A stretch of DNA of 55,594 nucleotides from a virus, in IMG/VR virus record IMGVR_UViG_3300007770_000016, positions 1-55,594 of that record, one strand, 5' to 3'. Of this stretch, positions 1 through 10,400 are shown one piece after another; within the stretch, counting starts at the first letter, position 1, and each line of letters begins with the position of its first letter. The position numbers and the translations under genes were made by a program. The notes under the pieces were generated by a model. That model worked only from the letters and a program-made list of their open reading frames with translations. It searched no databases and was not told the DNA's origin.

Positions 1-119
1 GATAATGGATAGTACGGGTTCAATATTAATGACGACTATTACGAGGATTCGTACCTATTTGGACGACCCCTCGCTAGATGCTAAATATGATAATGATTTT
101 CTGGTGAGACAAATCATTG
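1..119. repeat. Direct terminal repeat, left copy (circular contig overlap)
   Basis: These 119 bases are identical to 55476-55594. An exact repeat at the two contig ends, running through a coding sequence whose upstream neighbour ends in a TAATG overlap at the same place, is what a circular assembly leaves. It could be a true short terminal repeat, but the length equals a common assembler k-mer (119), so an assembly overlap is more likely. Unique genome length is then 55,475 bp. Confidence 0.95.
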
Positions 120-2698
120 AACCTGAAATGGTTAATGTCATCACTTCTCTAAATGCTACTAGAGAAGAACCCATACTATGTAAATTTTTATTAGATTCTC
201 TTATTACAAATAATGAACGTATAGAACTACCTCCTAACGTAGGAGTAATAGCACGAATTGCGAAGTTGAATACAGATGGAACTGTAGCAAACGATGTTGC
301 TCGTCGTGATGAGACCGACCCTCGGGGTCCCGGATGGCACCTCGACGGTCGGGATCTCAACATTCGACCCGATTGGGATGAATCAGGAACAGATGATGGT
401 TCAAGTTACAATGTTTGGTATATTCCATCTGGAGACTTTAACCCCCACTACTCTGCTGGTGGAGGGACATTAGCCACACTTAACACTGTAACGGTGGATA
501 CTACACCCGATGTTGGTGGTGTAGATAAAAGACAAAGTGCTTATATCGGTGGGGTTCTTAGGGTATGGAGCACAGACGATTCTATTGTAGAAGAACGAGT
601 CATAACCTCTTATGATGTTAGTGCTGGAACAGTGGGGGTTAGGACAGATTTCTCAAGTGATTTAACTAACGGTTCGGTTAGGTATGAAATAGTCCCCGAG
701 TTTATGGGTCATTTGTGGCAAGCAGTTGCTTTAGCTTCCTGTATGAATCTAGGAATTGCTAGAAACATTACCGAAAAACAAATGGTTTACTTAAAAGAGC
801 AATTTGGACTTGCACTACAAACCGCCACAAGACTAGCATCTACAAAAGTATCTGATAAAAGTATTGCTCCTGAAAACTCTGTGCTCTATACAATCCTAGA
901 AAGAATCCGTTGGGGGTTGCCCGATAAAATAGAAGGAGAAATGTCCAACGATTACATTATGAGATCGGTAGTAAACCCCAAACTAGCGGAAGTAATGTCT
1001 CTAGTAAACGGAAGAAGCGACTCTCCCATAATTATTAGTCAAGATATCACCTTCACTGCAGCTCAAGAGCACTACGTCTTACCTCCTTGTGTTTCTAAGT
1101 TATTAAGGATTTCACTGGTCAATTCTACTACAGGATTAATAACAAGCGAAGTTAGACAAAGAGACGAAAACGATCCGAACGGGAACGGTTGGATGGTTCA
1201 GGGTAATAGACTCTCTGTCCGACCAATACCTTCCACAGCATCCAACACTTATGGAGACACCACCACATCTGGTGGGTTAACAGGTTATAAAATCTGGTTC
1301 ATTCCTAGCGGAGACTTTATGCCTCACTACGCTAACGATGGAACAATAAACAACGCGGGGAAAACAGAACTTAAACTAACGAGTGGGGGGTTATTCTCTA
1401 GACAGTTAGGTATCGTAGATAAGAGATCTAATTCTTATGTTGGTGCTCAAATCAGAGTATTCGAGAGTGATGGTTCAATTTCAGAGAGAGTTATTACAGC
1501 ACATGATCCTACAGCAGAATCCTCACAAGGAACGATTACAGTTTCGGAAGCGTTTACATCGGCCAATACTACGGTTGTTTCTTATGAAATTGTTGCACCT
1601 TGGATGCACACAATAATGAGTTCGGTTGTGACTAGAAGTATATTGGAACTTGTTACTTTGAAAGCACAACTTCCCGAGTCTGATCTTGCGATTCTTTCTG
1701 AATCGGCTAAATCTTCTCTTACTTCTGCTATTGCTATGGTTAGGGAAAAGAACGCCCAGGAAATTGTTCCAAATAAAGATTCCGTGTTGCACATGATTCT
1801 TGAAAAAACCAAGACCATAATTGGAGATGTTGCAAGGGAATTGGATTATTCGGACGATTATATTTTTAGGCACGGTATCGTACCTGAGTATAGCAGAGTC
1901 ATGTCTAGGATTCAAAATACCTCAAGTGATTATATCATTTCAAAACATAATTTTACTCTTGTAAAAGACCAACAGTATTACCAGTTACCTGCATCCATCG
2001 GAGAAATTGTGAGGATAGTCTCTATGTATGATGACGGGAGGATTAAAAAAGAAATGCTTCCTCGTAGTCAGTATAGTGATAGAGGTCCAAATTGGTCTCT
2101 TGAGGGTAGCAGACTAGCAATACGACCTTATCCAACAGGAGTAGATACTGATACCTATGAAATTTGGTATATACCAACACACGACGCTAAACCTCATTAT
2201 GCAGAAGACGGTCTCTTAGCTGTATCAGGTAAAACTATTACTTTGTCTAAAACATCGGGTGGGTGGGCTTCTCAAATTTTAGGAGACATAGATAGGAGAG
2301 ATCAAATCTATGTGGGCTCTACAGTTAGAGTATTAGAGGCTGCTGGTATTATTGAAGAAAGAGTAATTACTGCTCATTCTCCAGAAGCCGAGACTGTAAC
2401 AGTTGATTTACAATTTAATGATGAGGAGTCTGTGGGTAAAGACATTATCTATGAAATTGTACCTACTCATTACGGTGCAGTAACAGAAGCAGTTGCTCAA
2501 GGTGCAGCAATGAATCTTCTTGTAGGGGCTAGAAAAGTAACAAAGGCACAACATGTAATGTTGTTGTCTAATTTTAAGTCTGCAATGAAAACCGCTATGG
2601 ATCATTTCACGTTCATGCAAAATCGTATTCCCAAAAAGTATGATAGAGACACAGTAGATAATAAAAACAGGCACGGTGGTCTGTATGGCATTAGGTAG
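5..2698 (+). CDS. Triple-repeat adaptor-like virion protein (897 aa)
   Basis: The protein consists of three tandem copies of one domain of about 290 residues. Each copy opens with a helix pattern ending R-x-x-(I/V)-x-P, then carries the signature W(Y/F)IP(S/T)xDxxPHYA near residues 139, 431 and 721. Each ends with an EERVITA-type strand, a YEIVP motif and an alpha-helical tail. The position early in the tail gene run, and single-domain podovirus adaptors of about 200-300 aa (T7 gp8/gp11 type), suggest a head-tail adaptor or tail-ring role; that role is inferred. The start ATG overlaps the stop of the preceding gene (TAATG) across the circular join. Repeat 1 has a GC-rich patch at about 298-375 that the other repeats lack. 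Confidence 0.75.
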   Translation: MDSTGSILMTTITRIRTYLDDPSLDAKYDNDFLVRQIIEPEMVNVITSLNATREEPILCKFLLDSLITNNERIELPPNVGVIARIAKLNTDGTVANDVARRDETDPRGPGWHLDGRDLNIRPDWDESGTDDGSSYNVWYIPSGDFNPHYSAGGGTLATLNTVTVDTTPDVGGVDKRQSAYIGGVLRVWSTDDSIVEERVITSYDVSAGTVGVRTDFSSDLTNGSVRYEIVPEFMGHLWQAVALASCMNLGIARNITEKQMVYLKEQFGLALQTATRLASTKVSDKSIAPENSVLYTILERIRWGLPDKIEGEMSNDYIMRSVVNPKLAEVMSLVNGRSDSPIIISQDITFTAAQEHYVLPPCVSKLLRISLVNSTTGLITSEVRQRDENDPNGNGWMVQGNRLSVRPIPSTASNTYGDTTTSGGLTGYKIWFIPSGDFMPHYANDGTINNAGKTELKLTSGGLFSRQLGIVDKRSNSYVGAQIRVFESDGSISERVITAHDPTAESSQGTITVSEAFTSANTTVVSYEIVAPWMHTIMSSVVTRSILELVTLKAQLPESDLAILSESAKSSLTSAIAMVREKNAQEIVPNKDSVLHMILEKTKTIIGDVARELDYSDDYIFRHGIVPEYSRVMSRIQNTSSDYIISKHNFTLVKDQQYYQLPASIGEIVRIVSMYDDGRIKKEMLPRSQYSDRGPNWSLEGSRLAIRPYPTGVDTDTYEIWYIPTHDAKPHYAEDGLLAVSGKTITLSKTSGGWASQILGDIDRRDQIYVGSTVRVLEAAGIIEERVITAHSPEAETVTVDLQFNDEESVGKDIIYEIVPTHYGAVTEAVAQGAAMNLLVGARKVTKAQHVMLLSNFKSAMKTAMDHFTFMQNRIPKKYDRDTVDNKNRHGGLYGIR

Positions 2699-3314
2699 TA
2701 CACTTCCTGATTTAGGTTCACAACTTAAAGATTTCTTAGCATCAATCGGAGTAGATCACACGTGGTCTTCTCGTATGCAGGGAGACTACTTTCGGGGGTT
2801 TGCTGGAGAAACAATCTGGCCGGGTTGGATAGAGTTAAAAACTTCTGATCCTCCAATTGGGATCAGTTACCCCAACCACGCCTTCCCCTCACAAATAAAT
2901 AATGTAGTCACAAATGAATTTGCAGGTGCCATTACTAATATATTTAATCTTCCTCCTATTCCCAATCAACCGGGTCCAATTGGACCAAAGGGAGACACGG
3001 GTGAAACGGGTCCAGTTGGACCCATTGGCACCGTAGGTCCAGCCGGTGATACGGGTCCAACTGGATCAACGGGTCCCGCAGGTTCAAGAGGCTCTGCTGG
3101 TAAGCGTGGCCCGGTCGGTCCTACGGGTTCTACTGGTCCAATAGGTCCTGTAGGAAGCACCGGACCAACAGGTTCGACTGGTCCTACAGGCTCGACCGGT
3201 CCGACTGGAAGTACTGGTCCTACAGGAAGTACAGGTCCTCAAGGTTCGACCGGTCCACGAGGATCAACCGGTCCCGCTGGAACTCCCCCCTATTGTTCTG
3301 GAATTATTTCATGA
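2685..3314 (+). CDS. Collagen-like stalk protein (209 aa)
   Basis: An N-terminal domain of about 95 residues is followed by roughly 35 Gly-X-Y triplets ([18 protein letters not shown] types) that run nearly to the C-terminus. Phage collagen-like repeats form trimeric fibre shafts, so this is probably a tail-fibre stalk or its base. The ATG at 2685 is preferred because it overlaps the upstream stop by 14 nt; a longer start at 2676 is also open. The gene stops just after a run of six C at 3285-3290, and the next gene, in the -1 frame, begins with the same kind of sequence. The two may therefore be joined by frameshifting or tract-length change. Confidence 0.75.
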   Translation: MALGSTLPDLGSQLKDFLASIGVDHTWSSRMQGDYFRGFAGETIWPGWIELKTSDPPIGISYPNHAFPSQINNVVTNEFAGAITNIFNLPPIPNQPGPIGPKGDTGETGPVGPIGTVGPAGDTGPTGSTGPAGSRGSAGKRGPVGPTGSTGPIGPVGSTGPTGSTGPTGSTGPTGSTGPTGSTGPQGSTGPRGSTGPAGTPPYCSGIIS

Positions 3315-5743
3315 CCTCATTATGGTCTAGAGCAGCATATAATATCTCCTTATCTCCAGATGAATTAGAAAGGAGAGAACGAGGATTTTTAATAGGTAAA
3401 GAAACCTCTCTTTCTCCTATGATTGGCATGGCAGGAATTCCATTCTATAGATCCCAACAACCAGCAGCGATAGCAACTCCAATTATGGAAACGAGGATAG
3501 AGAACCTATTTCCTTCAGATGAAGATATGCCTCCTCCCAACATCTACGGTGATCCCAATAAAATTTCTCCTACGGGTTTCACAGGACCAACCGGACCTAA
3601 AGGTTATGATGGGCCTATAGGACCTCAAGGTGGAATTCTCGGTGTAGGATCGACCGGCCCAGTCGGACCAAGAGGAGACATAGGAGATTCTGGTGTAGAG
3701 GTTGGTCCGGATGGTATTACAGGACAAATAGGCCCCACAGGTAACATCGGACCTGTTGGATCAACAGGAAATACAGGCCCAAGACGTACTGGTCCTAAGG
3801 GGGATACAGGACCAAGAGAAACGGGTCCAAGGAGAACAGGCCCGGTAGGATCAACAGGTCCCCGAGGCGATATAGGAACTTCCGGTCCCCCAGAAGATGC
3901 CACATGTAATTGTTGTATAGAGGCCAGCGATTCACCCGGATCAGATGTGTGGGTTTCTTTCCCAGACCCTACATATCCAACAGCACCCGGATTTCATGTA
4001 TCGGGTAAGAGTTGGGGTTATATGCTCTACTATACCCACACAGACGGAAAAAATTATTATCTAGATGGTGGTTATATTCCAGACAATGGGAGTGGGGGTG
4101 GAATGCTGGCAGACAATATAGCCACAGATTTTACTACGTCAGAGTGTGAGACAATGGGTGCCTACCAAAAAGGTATTGGACTCTGGCTAACATCTAACCG
4201 ACTAGACGGGTTTGGGATTTGTGGGTGTACCACATGTGATACTAATAGAATCTCAGCACTTGCACTTTTAAATCCTACCGACCACACTCAAGCCCACACA
4301 GCACTTACAAAAACAGAAAATTCTCAGGGTAGATTTATAGTTGGAGAATCTAGGGGTTGGGCAGGATGGGACTCAGACGGATACACTAACTATTGCAGTT
4401 GTGAAGAATGTAGTGGTGGTGATTGTTATTGGAGTTGTGTAGGACAACCCGCTTGTGAAACAGACTTTGTACATGATTGTGATTGTAATTGTATCCCGAA
4501 AGATATGATTGTTCCTTTACTAGGTGACGGAACTTGCCACGACGGAACAATACCCGTCGTTTATGGAGGAGAAACATATACTCCAAACCTCAAATGTTCT
4601 AACTGGAATTGTGATTCTCCCTACGACAACATAAACTCCTCCGATTTTGATTGTCCTGATTGTTATGGTGGATGTTGTGATGACGAAGAAGGAAATCACG
4701 TATGGCCCATATTCATGCGTGGTGGAGCCGGGAAGGAAAAAGATGGAACAATAATGGTAAGACCGGGAAGTACTTTTTGCTCCTGTAATAATAATTGGTG
4801 TTGGAGCAGAGGTAAACGGCAATCAGAAGCAAAGAGTGAGGGGTATTGGGAATCCGAAAATTATAGATATATGGACAACCTAGATCATTACTTTTCACCT
4901 CTTGAAGGTGACACAATCGTACTTCCCGCAAACGTTGGTTGGTTAAAAAGAACCGACAACGACATACTAGGTGTACTAACAGAAGGAGAATACACTTCAG
5001 AGGATTATGGAGTGGGAGGTGCATTCATCTTTGACGACTTCTCATTCTCAGGTGCCGGTTGTCCTGGCACTTCTAGGGATGCTTCTTCGGGGACAAGTAG
5101 AAAACCCTTCCCTCACTTAGTCATGAACGGAAACAAAATTTGTAAAAAAGCAAAGGACGCATTAAACACATTAGGAATTACTCCTCCAGTAGATTCAAAA
5201 ATTAAAGTGATGGTGTTAAGTTTATGGACAGTTATTAAACCCATTAGTGACGGTGCTTGGTGGGAAGTACCCGCAGGTTGGGAGACTGAAGCATTGGGTA
5301 CTGGGGGAGGCTCAGACGCAGCGTGGCACACTAGAACAGAACACGTTAACTCTCAATTACAGATGGAAGTAGACATGTCATTAGATAACGCAGGAGATAA
5401 CTCTGCACCTTGGAATGCCGTTGCGGGTGGTGATCGGGGTGTAGGTGAAACCGAGATATTTAATATTTGGCATTGGTTAGATGGAAGAAACTTAATTTCC
5501 GCTCCGATTGGTTATACCGATGGGGATTGGCATCCTCACTATTGCTATGGTGTCAGTGATGCAGGAGGTCTACCCACCAGACTTTGTTCCTCTCGTATGG
5601 AAGATAGATTCGAAGCCTTTTTCGAAGGCTACAAAGGCCCAAACGATAGTGTTCAAGTTTGGGATTTGAAATCAAATGCTGAGTCAAACTTCCAATACGT
5701 TACTGTTACGGACTATACTATAGATTCATGCTGTATAGAATAA
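3311..5743 (+). CDS. Collagen-like, cysteine-rich tail fibre/spike (810 aa)
   Basis: The gene starts with an ATGA overlap with the stop of the collagen stalk gene. A short N-terminal region is followed by a collagen-like segment (about residues 90-195, Gly-X-Y with several GPRRTGP interruptions). After that comes a long globular C-terminal part rich in Cys (about thirty), clustered in motifs such as CNCC, CGCTTC, CSCEEC, CDCNC, CPDC and CSC. This layout fits a receptor-binding fibre or spike with a trimeric shaft and a disulfide- or metal-stabilised head. The family is not recognised beyond the collagen part. The reading frame opens at TTG 3293, so a -1 shift in the upstream gene would fuse both. 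Confidence 0.7.
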   Translation: MTSLWSRAAYNISLSPDELERRERGFLIGKETSLSPMIGMAGIPFYRSQQPAAIATPIMETRIENLFPSDEDMPPPNIYGDPNKISPTGFTGPTGPKGYDGPIGPQGGILGVGSTGPVGPRGDIGDSGVEVGPDGITGQIGPTGNIGPVGSTGNTGPRRTGPKGDTGPRETGPRRTGPVGSTGPRGDIGTSGPPEDATCNCCIEASDSPGSDVWVSFPDPTYPTAPGFHVSGKSWGYMLYYTHTDGKNYYLDGGYIPDNGSGGGMLADNIATDFTTSECETMGAYQKGIGLWLTSNRLDGFGICGCTTCDTNRISALALLNPTDHTQAHTALTKTENSQGRFIVGESRGWAGWDSDGYTNYCSCEECSGGDCYWSCVGQPACETDFVHDCDCNCIPKDMIVPLLGDGTCHDGTIPVVYGGETYTPNLKCSNWNCDSPYDNINSSDFDCPDCYGGCCDDEEGNHVWPIFMRGGAGKEKDGTIMVRPGSTFCSCNNNWCWSRGKRQSEAKSEGYWESENYRYMDNLDHYFSPLEGDTIVLPANVGWLKRTDNDILGVLTEGEYTSEDYGVGGAFIFDDFSFSGAGCPGTSRDASSGTSRKPFPHLVMNGNKICKKAKDALNTLGITPPVDSKIKVMVLSLWTVIKPISDGAWWEVPAGWETEALGTGGGSDAAWHTRTEHVNSQLQMEVDMSLDNAGDNSAPWNAVAGGDRGVGETEIFNIWHWLDGRNLISAPIGYTDGDWHPHYCYGVSDAGGLPTRLCSSRMEDRFEAFFEGYKGPNDSVQVWDLKSNAESNFQYVTVTDYTIDSCCIE

Positions 5744-5752
5744 GGAAATAAT

Positions 5753-6823
5753 ATGTCAATACATCAAGCACAGAAGAACGAGTTTCCCATTAAAAGGGAT
5801 CCTTCCCTACCACCACCCCCACAGAACCCGTACGAAACCGTAGCAATCCAAAGAGTTGTAGATTTAGAATTAAAATTCGAAGAACGCCTAAGAGAGATTA
5901 ACGGCACTCTTTTAGCTCTCGCCACCCACATCGAAAGTTTATCAACCCCCACTCAATCTAAGGTTTCACGGGAAGTAAGGAGGGTGTGGACCCCCGAGAA
6001 ATCCGATATGTTGTTGTGGAAGACAGATAAAGTGGGGGTTTCTTGGGATAACCACTATAAGGGAAGCAAGATATTTCTCGTGTGCGGAGGCCCCTCACTT
6101 AGCGACACTGATTTGTCGCTAATGGATAACCGTGGTGTAATGAGTATGTGTATGAATAATTCATGGTGTATGGTTAAGCCCGATATATGGATAGGATTTG
6201 ATTCTCCGGGAAGATTCCATAATGGGGGGTGGGAAGATCCTTCTATTATGAAAATAGTTCCGTGGCAAAGAAGAGAGGAAAAACTAACTCATAGAGTAAA
6301 CGGGGAATTACAACCTTCAGATTTGACCCCTTTAGATATGCCTAACTGTTGGATGCTCTCAAATAATACGACCTTTAATCCGGATACGTGGTTCACCGAA
6401 AAGTCTGCGAATTGGGGGGGTCCTATAGAAGGGGTAGAACCCGAGGGGGGATTCCGTGTAACTATGTTTGGGGCGTTAAGAACTCTTTATTATTTAGGGT
6501 TCCAAGAGGTTTACCTTTTAGGGTGTGACTGGGAGATGCCTACAGATATGAGTAAAGAAGCTTATGCGTGGGAAGAAAACAGAGCCCAGTCTGTAAGAGA
6601 AAAGAATAATGATATGTATCGGTGGTTAGAGGGAGGACTTAAAAAACTTCTACCGGGATTTGAGAGAGCAAATTTCCAAATCTACAACTGCAATCGAAAC
6701 TCTAAACTTTCTCTGTTCCCTTTTATTCAATACGAGGATGCAATAGAAAGATGTTCTATTCCTACACCTACTAACACTCGTGGTTGGTATGATATTCCTA
6801 ACAATAGGGACACTGAAAAATGA
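5753..6823 (+). CDS. DUF115/MptE-like glycosyltransferase-like protein (356 aa)
   Basis: The first 75 residues are helical. A Rossmann-like core then begins with a strand and glycine turn, LVCGGPSLSD (about 109-118), followed by MNN, PDIWIGFDSP and YLLGCDWEM (about 254-262). This pattern matches DUF115-type proteins, which in many phages lie beside sugar-transfer genes. A good Shine-Dalgarno sequence (AAGGAA) precedes the ATG. The gene overlaps the following glycosyltransferase-like gene by 4 nt and lies directly after the fibre genes. A role in modifying the fibre, or a host or phage glycan, is inferred. Confidence 0.6.
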   Translation: MSIHQAQKNEFPIKRDPSLPPPPQNPYETVAIQRVVDLELKFEERLREINGTLLALATHIESLSTPTQSKVSREVRRVWTPEKSDMLLWKTDKVGVSWDNHYKGSKIFLVCGGPSLSDTDLSLMDNRGVMSMCMNNSWCMVKPDIWIGFDSPGRFHNGGWEDPSIMKIVPWQRREEKLTHRVNGELQPSDLTPLDMPNCWMLSNNTTFNPDTWFTEKSANWGGPIEGVEPEGGFRVTMFGALRTLYYLGFQEVYLLGCDWEMPTDMSKEAYAWEENRAQSVREKNNDMYRWLEGGLKKLLPGFERANFQIYNCNRNSKLSLFPFIQYEDAIERCSIPTPTNTRGWYDIPNNRDTEK

Positions 6824-7410
6824 AACCTTTAATAGTTTCATTTCATACAGGAGAGGATCGGTACGTAAAGGGGGCAGAAAGAATGCGTTCTTCAGCAGAA
6901 AAGTTTGGGTATGAAGTGCACATAGAAGAGATTGAAAGTGAACTTAACTGGACTAGGGCGTGTTGCCTTAAACCCTCCTTTATGTTATCCGTAATGGACA
7001 AATTAGGACCTCGACCCTATCTATGGGTAGATTGTGATGGGGAGATTATTTCACCCCTAAGTCACCTTGAAAACCCCCGCTTTAATTTTGCTGTTCCTTG
7101 GGATCCTCACCTTCGATTTACCTCCTTTTCTTCTGGTACCACCTATTTCGATCTGCGGGATGAAAGAGCATTAAACCTTATGAGAGAGTGGGGGGTTGAA
7201 TGTGATAAGGTGATTAGAGGAGATGCACCTGAAGAATGGGATCAAAGGGTTTTATTTAGGGTTTGGAATAACATGGAAAGAATTCCTATAACAAAAGTAT
7301 TGGGGCAGGGTTATGTTAAAATCTTTGATAGAGGTTGGAGAGAAGGGGCTACTAGAGTAGAATATGTAAGACATCATCAATTTTCTAGGCAAATTAGGAA
7401 AATTAAATAA
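6820..7410 (+). CDS. Glycosyltransferase-like protein (196 aa)
   Basis: A compact GT-A-like fold is suggested by an N-terminal strand (PLIVSFHTGEDRYV), an acidic metal-binding DCD motif at residues 71-73 within LWVDCDGEI, and a later EEWDQRVLF segment (about 138-146). That last segment resembles the WxDQ region of small nucleotide-diphospho-sugar transferases. Length is near the minimum for the fold. The start overlaps the preceding DUF115-like gene (ATGA) and the stop overlaps the next start (TAATG), so the pair is translationally coupled. The sugar donor and acceptor cannot be told from sequence. Confidence 0.6.
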   Translation: MKPLIVSFHTGEDRYVKGAERMRSSAEKFGYEVHIEEIESELNWTRACCLKPSFMLSVMDKLGPRPYLWVDCDGEIISPLSHLENPRFNFAVPWDPHLRFTSFSSGTTYFDLRDERALNLMREWGVECDKVIRGDAPEEWDQRVLFRVWNNMERIPITKVLGQGYVKIFDRGWREGATRVEYVRHHQFSRQIRKIK

Positions 7411-10400
7411 TGAACGAACGAAAGATTAAGTGGAATTATAACCTTGTAGGGACTTCCGAAGATAAATCAGGTACACGTACCTCTACACCTAGCAAGTCTT
7501 CCTACGAGGTGGTGGGTGTAGATATGTCTGTTAGGGGAGGCATTAGACCTTTTCCGGGATTTAAAAAAGTACATACTTTTACTTCTTTAAGAACGGAAAC
7601 TAACCATTCTTCTGCGTCCGAGGTTATAGATGTCTTCCCAATATCTTTTAGGGTAGGAACGGATCAATTTGGATATGGATTTGTTTATAGAGCAAAAAGA
7701 CCTGGGGATACTTCTGTATCAGATATTTATATGGACTATCGTATAGAAGGTAAAGATTCTGGTGCTTGGACCACAGGAGAAGATATTAAATTGGGGGTTG
7801 CTACCTCTGCACCCATGGATGTAGTTGTCTTTGGTAGATATGTCTACGTACTTGTAAAGGGAGAAGAACCTATTTTATTCTATGTGGGATATGGAGTATC
7901 TGCTGCTGCTGCTGGTTCTGTAACGATAGAGGCTTTTGGGAGTATCACAAAAGGTACACCCTCGACAGCTGATTTGGTAGTTGTTGATTACACTGCAATT
8001 GATACCGCAACACCAGATAATTTTAAGTTGAATCCTACAGATGGATCTGGGGTAATGACTTTTGAGGCTTCCGCTACAACTACAGACGCTACACATTTTA
8101 AAGTAGAACTCTCTAACGCCCAAACCGTAACAAACATTAGAACTATGCTACAACTAGCGGGGAATGAAAAATTTAATGCTGGACTACCCTCAGGATCAAC
8201 TATAACTATTTCCCAAAATGTTGGGGGTACTGCGGGAGATAAAGCAAATTCGACCACCTGTGCAGCGGGAATACTTACAATTGCAAACTTCACAGGGGGA
8301 GCCGGTACTGCAGATAGTATAGTACTTAAAAATACTGTTGGGCAATCTCGTATTATTCACGCGGGAACTGAAAATGAAAATTTCTCAACGAATAGTGTCA
8401 CGGATTATGCTGCCTTCAAACCCGAAACCGATAATCCCACAACCGCTACTAATCTCGCAACTGTTGTAAATGCACACACTAACTTTACAGCTTCAGAGGG
8501 ACAAAACTCTGTAAATATTAGTCAAGCCACAACTTCTATAAACGGTAATCAAGTTATAGGTTTAAATCTCACAGTTTCTACGTGTATAACCAAAGTAGAT
8601 TTTGAGGGAGGGGCAGGTGCGGGGTACGGAACTGATTACTTAAGAGTCATAGAAACCGATACTGGTCCCGGTTTACAACCCCCACTAATATCCCCTAATG
8701 ATACGGATGTAACCACTGTTGGTGCTTTAGATGTGTCCTCTGCTAGTTACCCATCAAATGCACAGGTGTTTACTGCTCAAACCGTAGGAAGTCACTGGTA
8801 TGCAACACCTGAAGATATGGACAATGTTGCGGATTTAGATAGTGGTGGTTATGGTGTTGCCTATTATCTAGAGGATCCCGATACAGGTAGAAAGACTAGT
8901 CTGTCTAAAGTTGCTATGGTTAAACCAGAAAATCTTGTGGAGAAAGCAACGGGCTCTATTACTTGTTTAGATAATGCCGAACAAAACTATGATGGGAAAA
9001 CTATCACTATTAAAGACCATGTGGATTATCCAGATAAAGGTAAACAGGTTGTATTTACTATAGATAGTGACACCTCGGGCACTGCTGTTAAAGTTTCTGA
9101 TACTTCATACACGATTAAGATTGATGGTGCTGCGGATAAAGAAGCAGTTGCTGCTCTTGTGCACGCAGGTATTGATCTTGCACACACCAATAACGATTTA
9201 AATATAACCCCCACTTATACAGCATCTACCGATGTTATTAACTTAACACACGATAAAGGTACTTTAGATGGTAATGCGACCATAAGTACGAGTGGGGGTG
9301 CTGTGTTTACAGTTGTAGGTATGACGGGTGCTGAAAATTTCGATCCGGGATATATTGGCCTTGAAATTGTTTATGACTCTACTAAATTTACAAAGGCTCG
9401 TATATTTAGATCGGTTAAACTTGAAGACGCTGGGGGTTCTTATGTAGCATCTGTAGTTCAACTAGATAAAATTATTACCCTTCAAGATTATTGGACTACA
9501 AATCAAGACGACCCAAGTACCGGGCTTCCTTTTGAAGATACAGCGGATGCCTTCGAAGATTATCGAAGGGCTATTTATTACTTTAGACTTTCGGATCTTG
9601 CTTTAATTTATCAAGATCCTTATGTAGATAGATCTATCTTTGATGAAAACATGTCAAAGGCTGGAACCGGAATTGAATTTGACGGAATACTTATTACTTC
9701 AAATTCATCTGGGGATTCAGGTTCTTCTCAATCAGATGGAGATAGTTCTACCGATAGGTTTAGGGGGGTAGGAGAGTTTCGTTGGTCTTCAATGGCTGAG
9801 TCTTCCCCAGAATTATTTCCACCCGAGAATTACTTTGTCCCTTCTAAAGTCTCTAATCATGTAGTTACATTTGAACGAAGTGCCGGAGCAGTTTTAGGAT
9901 TTGCAGAAAATATTATTATGCATATCTCCCGAGAGTTTACAGGTAATATCTCTTACATGAAAATCCTTCCTGTTCATGAAGGATATGGGATTGTAAATAA
10001 GAGAGCAACCGAGAGCGTTGGGCCCTTTACTTACTATATTAATAATAAAGGAATGAAATCTATAGATGCTCAGGGCAGACTAGATAGTTTACATGCTATA
10101 GATAAATTAGTGGAAGAGTGGGGGTCTGAGTATGGTTCACTTAGTATGGGGTACGACTCAGAATCTTCGGTGTTGTTTATTTTAAATTCGGCTCAGAAGA
10201 AAGCTGCGTGTATGTGGTTCAGTACTTCTTCGGTGTCTGAATTACATGATCTTCCTTTTGATTTAGTTAAGACAGGGGAGTGGCCTTCGGATTTAAATGA
10301 CCAAAATAGCGATTTAACGCAGAGAGCATTCTTCTTACAAAACGCTCCTAACCTTTCAGATACTCCTGCCCACTGGAGCCCTTGTGTTTGGATAGCAGAC

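Noticed and set aside
3150-3280. Short tandem DNA repeats that could suggest a CRISPR array
   Set aside because: The 9- to 18-bp units encode GPTGST triplets in frame; there are no spacers of even length.
2966-3903. Reverse-strand frames rich in Pro and Gly opposite the collagen regions (2966-3160, 3625-3903)
   Set aside because: They are the mirror of Gly-X-Y repeats on the coding strand and have no SD or neighbours in that direction.
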